Notes under the pieces: model-generated
Told to the model about the DNA's origin: nothing
What the model saw: only the letters and a program-made list of their open reading frames with translations
Databases searched by the model: none
Shown: positions 6,823-12,830 of the stretch, one piece after another
How positions within the stretch are numbered: position 1 is the first letter of the stretch
Layout of the letters: every line of letters begins with the position of its first letter
Assembly: GCA_964412385.1 (NCBI GenBank)
Contig: CAYPOV010000119.1
Location: 1-12,830, forward strand
Length of the DNA stretch: 12,830 bases
Direction of reading: 5' to 3'
Source of the DNA: JBGSYN01 sp964412385
Lineage (GTDB): Bacteria > Pseudomonadota > Alphaproteobacteria > Geminicoccales > Geminicoccaceae
Translations under genes and position numbers: made by a program

Positions 6823-8022
6823 CTAGATCTTGGGTTTTAGTAGGGCAAACATGTCTGTGAACAGTCTTCCGATGCCATCTTCGGCCGATGCTGGCTGGCT
6901 GTTGGTGAATACGGTCATGACCAGGTCGTCTTCGGGGACATAGGCGAAGACCGCGCGGTAGCCTAATGTTTCACCTTGATAAAACCAAAATGTACCGAGT
7001 TCGGGCCGATAATTCTTGACGAGCCCGAGGCTGAAACCGCTGGGATCTTCAGCTGTGGGTTCGTCGATCGGTTTTCCTGTCTGACGTGAGACAAGCTCGG
7101 TCAGCTCGTCGAATTGTTCACGTGGCAGCACCTTGCCCGAAAAAAGTGCCCGAACCCACTTGGTGAGATCGCGAGGTGTCGAGATTATGCCCCCAGCGGC
7201 GCCACCCCAACTAAGATCATAATCTCGGACATCATGTCCCACCAACGGCGCGAGCGCCGACGTCTTGCAATCGGGTTCGTAAAGACCGCAATCGGCATTG
7301 GCAAAAAAACCGCTGCTCATCGAGGCAATGACTCTATCCGGAACATCATACTGGAAGTAGTGGCTCTCTTTGAGGCCGTGAGGCTCGAGGATCATCGTCT
7401 TGAGAGCCTCTTCGTATGGTACACCGCTCGCTTTTTCGATGATAAGACCGGCAAGGATATAATTCGTGTTCGAATAGAACCAGGGCTCTTCCACCGGCGG
7501 CAATTTTTCCGGTGGATAGGCAAAATCGATCAGGTCTTGTGGCGTCCAATGACGCCTAGGGTCTGACACCTGGGCTTCGAGAAGCGCTTCGGCCTCGCTA
7601 TAGGTCGGGATTATCGTGGTCATATGCAAAAGCTCTCGAATGGTCACATCCGACCACGCGGGGTAAAGTGGCAACCAATTGCCGACCGTATCGTCGATCG
7701 AAAGATGTCCATCCGCTTCCAGGAGCAAGAGCAATACTGCCGTGAACGCCTTGGTGTTGCTACCGATTTGATAGAGAGTCTCTGGCGTTACCGGCTCATC
7801 GGTATCGGGGCCTATTGAGCCTGTCACCAGCTCGATATTTGGTCCCAGATATCCTAAGCTAATATGTGCCGAAATGTTGGTGATCGACTCCGGTTCAGCC
7901 CGTGTTTCGAGATAATTATCCAGCGCTACTTGAAGTTGATCAATAATTGTATCGGCGTGGCTAACTGTTGGTTTGATCGCAAATATCATCAAGAAGAATG
8001 CGGCGACTACGGACTTACTCAT
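6823..8022 (-). CDS. Exported serine hydrolase, beta-lactamase/esterase family, Sec signal
   Basis: A 399-residue serine hydrolase of the beta-lactamase family (class C / penicillin-binding-protein-like fold). Residues 1-23 are a Sec signal peptide ending VSHA. The nucleophile motif S-x-x-K is seen as Ser88-Asn-Thr-Lys91 (IGSNTKAFT), and the second motif Y-x-N as Tyr183-Ser-Asn185. At the third motif, where related proteins often have HxG or KTG, it has QGE (349-351). Two cysteines (245 and 252, in ADCGLYEPDC) could form a disulfide. This branch includes esterases, D-aminopeptidases and many proteins of unknown substrate; a real beta-lactamase is unlikely but not excluded. The ATG at 8022 has GGGAGG ending 7 nt upstream. 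It lies 54 nt after the other serine hydrolase gene on the same strand. Base composition appears lower in G+C than that of its neighbours. Confidence 0.88.
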   Translation of the reverse strand: MSKSVVAAFFLMIFAIKPTVSHADTIIDQLQVALDNYLETRAEPESITNISAHISLGYLGPNIELVTGSIGPDTDEPVTPETLYQIGSNTKAFTAVLLLLLEADGHLSIDDTVGNWLPLYPAWSDVTIRELLHMTTIIPTYSEAEALLEAQVSDPRRHWTPQDLIDFAYPPEKLPPVEEPWFYSNTNYILAGLIIEKASGVPYEEALKTMILEPHGLKESHYFQYDVPDRVIASMSSGFFANADCGLYEPDCKTSALAPLVGHDVRDYDLSWGGAAGGIISTPRDLTKWVRALFSGKVLPREQFDELTELVSRQTGKPIDEPTAEDPSGFSLGLVKNYRPELGTFWFYQGETLGYRAVFAYVPEDDLVMTVFTNSQPASAEDGIGRLFTDMFALLKPKI

Positions 8023-8040
8023 TGGTTCCTCCCACTATCA

Positions 8041-8050
8041 CCTTCGAAGG
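8041..8050. repeat. Perfect 10-bp palindrome between the two hydrolase genes
   Basis: CCTTCGAAGG reads the same on both strands and lies 18 nt upstream of the minus-strand hydrolase start at 8022, within a 54-nt gap. It could be an operator half, but a 10-bp palindrome of this kind can arise by chance. No convincing promoter was found in the gap, so the two genes may share a transcript. Confidence 0.3.
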
Positions 8051-8076
8051 CGTTCTAACGTAGTCACATATGGACG

Positions 8077-9096
8077 TCACGTCTGCTCGGCGGCCGGAAT
8101 AATGGTATGCGCCAAGAGGTCGTGCAGTTGTCCGGCATAGCCGTGAGACCTTGCCGGACGGTTGGGATCGGAGGTGATCGCGACTGTAACTTCGAGATCG
8201 GGCACGACATAGATCATCTGACCGCCATAGCCTCGGGCATAGGCAAGCTTGTGATTGCCGGCCCGCGCCAGAAACCACCCATAGCCGTAATCGTGCCCTG
8301 AGAATGGCGAACGCGTCTTGGGCTTCCAAGACTGCGCGATCCAGTCAGTGCTTAGCACGCATTGCCCTTCCCAAACGCCGCCATTTCGAGCCATTTCGCC
8401 GAAACGGGCCATGGCAAGTGGGGAGAGCGCCATATTGTTCCCGCCCATATAGTAGCCTTGAGGATCGCGGGTCCAAGGCGGAATCTCGATACCGAGCGGC
8501 GTTCCGAGCCAATCACGCGCGAGTGCCAGCAAACTTCGATCGGCAGCGTCGGCGAGTGCAGCCCCCATCAAATGATAGCTACCTGTCGAATAGAGCATCC
8601 GTCTTCCGGGCTCAGCGACGAACGGGCGGCTTAGAGCATGAGCGATCCAATTGCCGCTTTGCACCCAGCGGCCGTAATTGCGCCCGGAGGTGCGTTCGAG
8701 GCCGGCCCTCATGGTCAAGAGATGATCGACCGTGATTTCACGCACCAGCGGATCGGCCCCTTCAGGGACGTGCTGAGCGAGCAGATCGGCTACGGCCTGG
8801 TCTGTGCCATCGACGATGCCTCGATCGATGGCAGCACCGGTGAGGGCTGCGACGATCGTCTTCGATACGGATTTGACATTGGCCGGCTGGTCAATGGATG
8901 GGCCGCGGAACCGCTCGGCGAGAGCAATCATGCCCTGATAAGCGATGACGAGACTGTGAAGTTGTTCCAAGGAGCGTGCGCGATCAGCCGTGCTGCCAAA
9001 TGAGGGTGCCGCACGCGCCATTCGGACCGGCAAGGCGACTGATGCTGCCAATCCTCCAACGAAACTTCGACGGTTGAGAACGATTTCCGGATCCAT
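8077..9096 (-). CDS. Tat-exported serine hydrolase, beta-lactamase family
   Basis: A 339-residue serine hydrolase of the beta-lactamase/class C fold. A clear twin-arginine signal, NRRSFVGGLAASVALP with Arg9-Arg10, ends near MARA (about residue 29). The nucleophile motif is Ser76-Val-Ser-Lys79 (KSVSKTI) and the second motif is YST (169-171), with Thr in place of the usual Asn. Near the C-terminus the third element reads RGYGGQM (288-294), the sort seen in esterase-like members of the family. The start ATG at 9096 is preferred over an in-frame TTG at 9114; neither has a good Shine-Dalgarno sequence, and the ATG places the Arg pair at the usual distance from the N-terminus. It is only distantly like the hydrolase downstream, so the pair is not a recent duplication. 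It is divergent from the CUT1 binding-protein gene. Substrate unknown. Confidence 0.85.
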   Translation of the reverse strand: MDPEIVLNRRSFVGGLAASVALPVRMARAAPSFGSTADRARSLEQLHSLVIAYQGMIALAERFRGPSIDQPANVKSVSKTIVAALTGAAIDRGIVDGTDQAVADLLAQHVPEGADPLVREITVDHLLTMRAGLERTSGRNYGRWVQSGNWIAHALSRPFVAEPGRRMLYSTGSYHLMGAALADAADRSLLALARDWLGTPLGIEIPPWTRDPQGYYMGGNNMALSPLAMARFGEMARNGGVWEGQCVLSTDWIAQSWKPKTRSPFSGHDYGYGWFLARAGNHKLAYARGYGGQMIYVVPDLEVTVAITSDPNRPARSHGYAGQLHDLLAHTIIPAAEQT

Positions 9097-9194
9097 GCAG
9101 CAGAAGTAAGGCAAGTGGTTCGACGTTCAAATCTCTAGTTGACGTTTCGGCGCGTTGCCATAAGCCTTTGGCCAGACAGAAACGGGAGGCACTT

Positions 9195-10430
9195 ATGCAA
9201 AAATATCATGTGTCGGCCACGGCGCTCATCGGCGGATTGCTGCTCGGATCGGGCGCAAGTGATGCTGGGACCTTGGTCATCAACGCCAATACATCCGATC
9301 CTGCGCCGAAGGCGGCGTTCGAGGCAGCAATCGAAGCGTTCGAGGCAGAAAACCCCGATATCGATGTCGAGTTCAACGTCTTCGACCATGAAGCCTTCAA
9401 GACGGCGATCCGTAACTTCTTGACGACGGAACCGCCGGACGTCGTCACATGGTTTGCGGGTAACCGCATGAAAGTCTTCGTCGAGCGCGATCTGTTCGAG
9501 GACGTGACACCCCTTTGGCAAGAGCACGGCCTGGACGACAAGATGGCCTCGTCACGATCGGCTATGACGATCGATGGTAAGCAATGGGGCCTGCCCTATG
9601 GCTATTACCAATGGGGCGTGTACTACAGAAAGGACCTTTTCGAGCAAGTGGGCGTGACCGAGCCGCCGAAGACTTGGGATGAGTTCAAGGAGGTTGGTGC
9701 CAAGCTCAGTGAAGCCGGGATTACGCCGGTGACGATCGGGACCAAGTTCCTTTGGACCGCCGCAGGCTGGTTCGACTATCTCAACATGCGAACCAACGGT
9801 ATTGATTTTCATATCGAGCTTATGGACGGCAGAGTCCCCTACACCGACCCGCGCGTTGTCAAGATCTTCGAGCATTGGCGCGAGCTGATTGACGCGAATT
9901 TCTTCCTTGCCAATCATGCCAATTATAGCTGGCAGGAAGCGCAGCCGTTTCTCTATCAGGGCAAGGCGGCGATGTATCTGATCGGCAATTTCATCGTCCC
10001 CAATTTTCCAGACGACGTCGTCGACAAGATTGATTTCTTCCAGTTTCCGATGATCGATCCGTCGATCCCAGTGGGTGAGGATGCGCCGACCGATACCCTC
10101 CACATCCCTTCAGGTGCGGAGAATAAGGAAGACGCCCTCAAGTTCCTCGCGTTCATGGCAGAAGCCGATGTCCAGGGTGAACTCAACAGCACGCTCGGCA
10201 ACTTGCCGCCCAATAAGGATGCGCCCGTTCCCGACAATCGCTTCTTGAAGATCGGCTTTGAAATGTTGGCCAACGCTGATGGTCTTGCTCAGTTCTATGA
10301 TCGCGACACCGATCCGGAGATGGCCAAGATCGGCATGCAGGGCTTTCAGGAATTCATGGTGAAGCCGGATCGCCAGGATGCGATCCTCGAGCGGCTGGAA
10401 AAAGCGCGCCAGCGCATCTTCAAGAACTAG
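9195..10430 (+). CDS. Sugar-type ABC transporter substrate-binding protein (CUT1, family 1)
   Basis: A 411-residue extracellular solute-binding protein of family 1 (maltose-binding-protein-like). The N-terminus is a short Sec signal (MQKYHVSATALIGGLLLGSGAS, likely cut near ASDA or DAG). The fold pattern is typical: a first beta strand and helix (AAFEAAIEAFEAENPDIDVEF), the strand PDVVTWFAGNRM, the binding-site entry GKQWGLPYGYYQWGVYYRKDLF, and KTWDEFKEVGAKL. Length is normal. The ATG at 9195 has GGGAGG at 9184-9189, 5 nt upstream; the longer TTG start at 9168 would include this site and is rejected. It heads an operon with two permeases and a GMC oxidoreductase. The strong ribosome binding site here, against the weak one of the next gene, fits a protein needed in excess. 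The ligand is probably a sugar, sugar alcohol or glycoside. Confidence 0.9.
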   Translation: MQKYHVSATALIGGLLLGSGASDAGTLVINANTSDPAPKAAFEAAIEAFEAENPDIDVEFNVFDHEAFKTAIRNFLTTEPPDVVTWFAGNRMKVFVERDLFEDVTPLWQEHGLDDKMASSRSAMTIDGKQWGLPYGYYQWGVYYRKDLFEQVGVTEPPKTWDEFKEVGAKLSEAGITPVTIGTKFLWTAAGWFDYLNMRTNGIDFHIELMDGRVPYTDPRVVKIFEHWRELIDANFFLANHANYSWQEAQPFLYQGKAAMYLIGNFIVPNFPDDVVDKIDFFQFPMIDPSIPVGEDAPTDTLHIPSGAENKEDALKFLAFMAEADVQGELNSTLGNLPPNKDAPVPDNRFLKIGFEMLANADGLAQFYDRDTDPEMAKIGMQGFQEFMVKPDRQDAILERLEKARQRIFKN

Positions 10431-10449
10431 AGCGAACGCCAGAAGTAGA

Positions 10450-10476
10450 TGGCCCGTTGCCTTTGGTGATGGGCCA
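10450..10476 (+). promoter_or_regulatory. Strong hairpin between the CUT1 binding-protein gene and the first permease gene
   Basis: Bases 10450-10461 pair with 10465-10476 around the loop TTT to give a 12-bp stem: TGGCCC pairs with GGGCCA, the inner part has three G-U pairs, and two C-G pairs close the loop. It starts 19 nt after the binding-protein stop and ends 5 nt before the permease ATG. No T-run follows. The only purine-rich stretch ahead of the permease start (GGTGATGGG) lies in the 3' arm, so the hairpin may hide the ribosome binding site as well as stabilise the upstream mRNA. Function is inferred. Confidence 0.6.
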
Positions 10477-10481
10477 ATTCC

Positions 10482-11372
10482 ATGCAAGAAAGAAGCTTCT
10501 TCGAGCGCAATCAGCAGCGTCTGGCGCCGGTGGTTTTGCTGGCCCCGGCCTTGATCATGTTTCTGATTTTCGTGGTCAATCCCATCGTCCAATCCCTTTG
10601 GATCTCCCTTCACGAATGGGATGGTCTGGGCGAGCCGATTTGGCTCGCCTTCGCCAATTATCGAGAGCTGTTTGACGACGAACTTTTCTATGTCTCGCTC
10701 AAGAACAATGTCCTATGGCTGGTGCTCTACCTTCTGGCTTTGCCCGCCGGCTTGGCGGTGGCCCTTTATCTCAACCAGGCGGTATTCGGCATCCGCCTGG
10801 TCAAGTCGCTTTTCTTCTTTCCCTTCGTCATCAGTCAGGTCGTGGTCGGCCTGGTGTTCTCTTGGTTTTATGATCCAAGCTTCGGGCTGTTGGCCAAGCT
10901 TTTTACCGGGATCGGCCTTGAGCCCATGCCGATCCTGTCTGATGAAAACCTCGTCACATACGGGATCATCCTGGCTGGACTTTGGCCGCAGACGGCTTAT
11001 TGCATGATCCTTTACCTGACGGGCCTCAACAACGTCTCACCCGAGGTCATTGAAGCCGGCAAGATCGACGGGGCAACGGGCTGGCGGATGCTTTGGGACG
11101 TCGTCTTGCCGCAACTTCGTCCCGCCACTTTCATAGCCTTAGTCGTCACGGTAATCGGGGCGTTGCGCTCGTTTGATCTGGTTGCGGTGATGACGGGAGG
11201 GGGGCCGTTCGGCAGCTCCCAGGTGCTCGCTTACTACATGTACGAGCAGGCGCTGTTCAACTATCGCATGGGCTATGGTGCCGCGATCGCAACGATTCTT
11301 TTCCTGATTATGGACGTCTACATTATCATTTTCCTCACCCGCCTCCTGCGACAAGAGGGTAGGGGCGGCTGA
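10482..11372 (+). CDS. ABC transporter permease, MalF/UgpA type (CUT1)
   Basis: A 296-residue inner-membrane permease of the BPD_transp_1 family, with about six hydrophobic segments beginning at residues 16-34 (PVVLLAPALIMFLIF). The cytoplasmic EAA loop that contacts the ATPase is visible as Glu191-Ala-Gly, Gly197 and Pro210 (EAGKIDGATGWRMLWDVVLP). Length is normal for the first permease of such importers. The ATG at 10482 is used because upstream in-frame codons hit a stop; its Shine-Dalgarno sequence is poor and partly in a hairpin. Its TGA stop overlaps the ATG of the second permease by one base (TGATG), giving translational coupling, and the two should form a heterodimer. Confidence 0.92.
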   Translation: MQERSFFERNQQRLAPVVLLAPALIMFLIFVVNPIVQSLWISLHEWDGLGEPIWLAFANYRELFDDELFYVSLKNNVLWLVLYLLALPAGLAVALYLNQAVFGIRLVKSLFFFPFVISQVVVGLVFSWFYDPSFGLLAKLFTGIGLEPMPILSDENLVTYGIILAGLWPQTAYCMILYLTGLNNVSPEVIEAGKIDGATGWRMLWDVVLPQLRPATFIALVVTVIGALRSFDLVAVMTGGGPFGSSQVLAYYMYEQALFNYRMGYGAAIATILFLIMDVYIIIFLTRLLRQEGRGG

Positions 11373-12223
11373 TGTACCCTTCGCCGATTCAACATGCCTC
11401 GCCTGCCGCGCGCACCCTCTACAAGATCTCGCTGCCCATCGCCCTGATCATTTGGCTCCTGCCGCTGATTGCCGTGATGATGACCTCGGTTCGATCGTTG
11501 AACGACATCAATCAGGGTAATTACTGGGGCTGGCCGAGCGACTTTGATCTTGTCAAAAATTATTCCGAGGTCTTTGCGGCAACGCCGATGGCGCGCTACC
11601 TGCTCAACAGCTTGATCATTACCCTGCCGACGGTGATCGGCACGCTCTTGATCAGCACGATGGCGGGTGCGGCTCTGGCGATCTACCAGTTTCGCGGCAA
11701 TGTGCTGCTTTTTGCCATGTTCATTGCCGGCAATTTCATCCCGTTTCAGATCCTGATGATTCCGGTCCGCAACCTCATGGTCGATCTCGGGATGTACGAC
11801 ACCTATTACTCCTTGATTGTCTTCCACATCGCCTTTCAGGCGGGGTTTTGCACGCTCTTCATGCGCAATTTCATCAGGGCCTTGCCTTATGAGCTGGTCG
11901 AGGCCGCGCGGGTTTCGGGGGCCAATGAGTTCGTCATTTTTTATCAGATTATCGTGCCCCTGGTCCGTCCGGCGCTCGCGGCACTGGGCGTGCTGGTGTT
12001 CACCTTTATCTGGAACGATTATTTTTGGGCCCTGGTTCTCGTCCAAAGTGACGAGGTTCGGCCGATCACGGTTGGGCTGAATGCACTTAAGGGCCAATGG
12101 ATCGCCTCTTGGCAGCTCATCTCGGCAGGCTCAATCGTCGCAGCACTTCCCCCGGTTGCAATGTTTTTCATCATGCAGCGTCATTTCATTGCGGGGCTTA
12201 CGCTCGGCGCAAGCAAAGGCTAA
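11372..12223 (+). CDS. ABC transporter permease, MalG/UgpE type (CUT1)
   Basis: A 283-residue inner-membrane permease, the second half of the CUT1 channel. Six hydrophobic segments are seen, the first at about residues 18-39 (LPIALIIWLLPLIAVMM). The EAA loop is well kept: Glu177-Ala-Ala, Gly183 and Pro196 (ELVEAARVSGANEFVIFYQI, then IVPLVRP). It ends with the hydrophobic MFFIMQRHFIAGLTLGASKG, a typical MalG-family C-terminus. The start shares a base with the preceding stop. No ATPase gene for this importer is in the window; it could lie downstream, or a shared ATPase of the MsmK/UgpC type encoded elsewhere may serve it. The next gene starts 2 nt after its stop. Confidence 0.92.
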   Translation: MYPSPIQHASPAARTLYKISLPIALIIWLLPLIAVMMTSVRSLNDINQGNYWGWPSDFDLVKNYSEVFAATPMARYLLNSLIITLPTVIGTLLISTMAGAALAIYQFRGNVLLFAMFIAGNFIPFQILMIPVRNLMVDLGMYDTYYSLIVFHIAFQAGFCTLFMRNFIRALPYELVEAARVSGANEFVIFYQIIVPLVRPALAALGVLVFTFIWNDYFWALVLVQSDEVRPITVGLNALKGQWIASWQLISAGSIVAALPPVAMFFIMQRHFIAGLTLGASKG

Positions 12224-12225
12224 CA

Positions 12226-12830
12226 ATGGATTGGGATTACATCATTGTCGGCGCAGGTTCCGCCGGCTGCGTTCTCGCGAACAGGCTCTCGGCCGATCCT
12301 CGAGCTAAGGTGTTGCTGCTGGAGGCCGGGCCGCGTGACCGGAACCCCTGGATCCATATGCCCGGCGGCTTTTACAAGCTGATTTATCATCCAACGCTCA
12401 GCTGGAACTTCGAGAGCGAGCGTGAAAACACCATGGGTGGGCGCAGCATGATCTGGCCGCGCGGCAAGACGCTCGGTGGTTCCTCGTCCATCAACGCTAT
12501 GGTCTATGTGCGCGGCCATCCCATCGATTTTAATGGATGGGCGCAACGCGGCTGCCGTGGTTGGGGCTATGACGATGTGCTGCCCTATTTCAAGAAGGCC
12601 GAGGGCAACACGCGTATCCGCGATGCCGACTATCATGGTGAGGACGGCCCCTTGGGTGTCTCCGATATCCGGGACGGCCATCCGCTTTCCGATGCCTTTA
12701 TCGAATGCGGCGCGCAGTGGGGCCTGCCTAAGAGCGGCGACTTCAACGGGGCGCAACAAGTGGGTTTTTGCTACTTTCAGCTTACAACGCTCATGATTCG
12801 CCGTTGCAGCACATCGGTTGGTTATCTGCG
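12226..12830 (+). CDS. GMC-family FAD-dependent oxidoreductase (choline/alcohol dehydrogenase-like), 5' part
   Basis: The first 201 codons of a flavoprotein usually about 530-560 residues long; it continues past the right edge. The N-terminus has the FAD-binding motif VGAGSAGCVLANRLS (Gly9, Gly11, Gly14), Glu33 in LLLEAGP that would hold the ribose, and the first GMC signature at 80-94 (GKTLGGSSSINAMVY). WGYDDVLPYFKKAEG is also typical. No signal peptide, so cytoplasmic. Members oxidise primary alcohols, sugar alcohols, choline or polyethylene glycol. It begins 2 nt after the CUT1 permease stop and so probably acts on the imported compound or its product. One oddity: where relatives usually read TTRNGRRCS, this has TTLMIRRCS (residues 187-195). 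The substrate is unknown; naming it choline dehydrogenase (betA) would not be justified. Confidence 0.9.
   Translation, partial: MDWDYIIVGAGSAGCVLANRLSADPRAKVLLLEAGPRDRNPWIHMPGGFYKLIYHPTLSWNFESERENTMGGRSMIWPRGKTLGGSSSINAMVYVRGHPIDFNGWAQRGCRGWGYDDVLPYFKKAEGNTRIRDADYHGEDGPLGVSDIRDGHPLSDAFIECGAQWGLPKSGDFNGAQQVGFCYFQLTTLMIRRCSTSVGYL

Noticed and set aside
6811..6840. Possible bidirectional terminator between the convergent Tat binding protein and hydrolase genes
   Set aside because: The gap is 12 nt and I could not draw a stable stem with a T-run on either side.
9121..9165. Possible promoter (TTGACG at 9139-9144) and direct repeat GACGTT (9122-9127 and 9141-9146) before the CUT1 operon
   Set aside because: No acceptable -10 hexamer at the right distance, and a 6-bp repeat is too short to support a site.
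9168..9194. Longer start (TTG) for the CUT1 binding protein
   Set aside because: It would place the GGGAGG ribosome binding site inside the coding region; the ATG at 9195 is well spaced from it.
11318..12097. Minus-strand open frame of 259 codons over the second permease
   Set aside because: Shadow of a clear MalG-type permease; very rich in Arg, Asp, His and Gln with no domain.
1..12830. tRNA, rRNA, CRISPR arrays, insertion sequences, attachment sites, defence genes
   Set aside because: No cloverleaf-like sequence, regularly spaced repeats, transposase or integrase motifs, or terminal inverted repeats were seen on either strand by reading.

Overview
The window looks like part of an alphaproteobacterial chromosome of moderately high G+C, probably rhizobial or rhodospirillal in the broad sense. 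This rests on the close resemblance of three genes to the rhizobial fructose uptake system FrcBCA, the Tat-exported binding proteins, the ROK regulators and the strong GGGAGG ribosome binding sites. I see no RNA gene, mobile element, CRISPR array or phage gene. It reads as a carbon-uptake and catabolism region.

Layout. (1) 1-232: end of a universal stress protein. (2) 233-402: intergenic, with a weak hairpin and a two-copy 20-bp tandem repeat. (3) 403-1299: exported esterase of the esterase D type. (4) A convergent ROK-family repressor gene (minus strand), whose stop codon abuts that of the esterase. (5) 2602-2726: divergent control region with a 35-bp palindrome (2616-2650) whose two ends carry a TTGAC-type -35 element facing each way. 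(6) 2727-5697: frcB-frcC-frcA, a complete CUT2-type sugar ABC importer, followed 27 nt later by an orphan Tat-type solute-binding protein (5725-6810) where a kinase gene would be expected. (7) 6823-9096, minus strand: two serine hydrolases of the beta-lactamase/esterase fold, one with a Sec signal and one with a Tat signal. (8) 9195-12223: a second, CUT1-type ABC importer (binding protein plus two permeases) without an ATPase gene in view, followed after 2 nt by a GMC-family FAD oxidoreductase that runs off the right edge.

How it may work together. The ROK repressor probably controls itself and the frc operon through the shared palindrome, with a sugar as inducer. Both importer operons carry a strong hairpin directly after the binding-protein gene (3786-3810 and 10450-10476), which would fit making more binding protein than permease. 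The exported esterase, the two exported serine hydrolases, the importers and the GMC oxidoreductase could form one scavenging route for esterified sugars or sugar alcohols; this last step is inference from neighbourhood only. I did not find a clearly new defence, mobile or RNA system. The most distinctive signals are the divergent palindrome, the paired hairpins and the unusual gene company.
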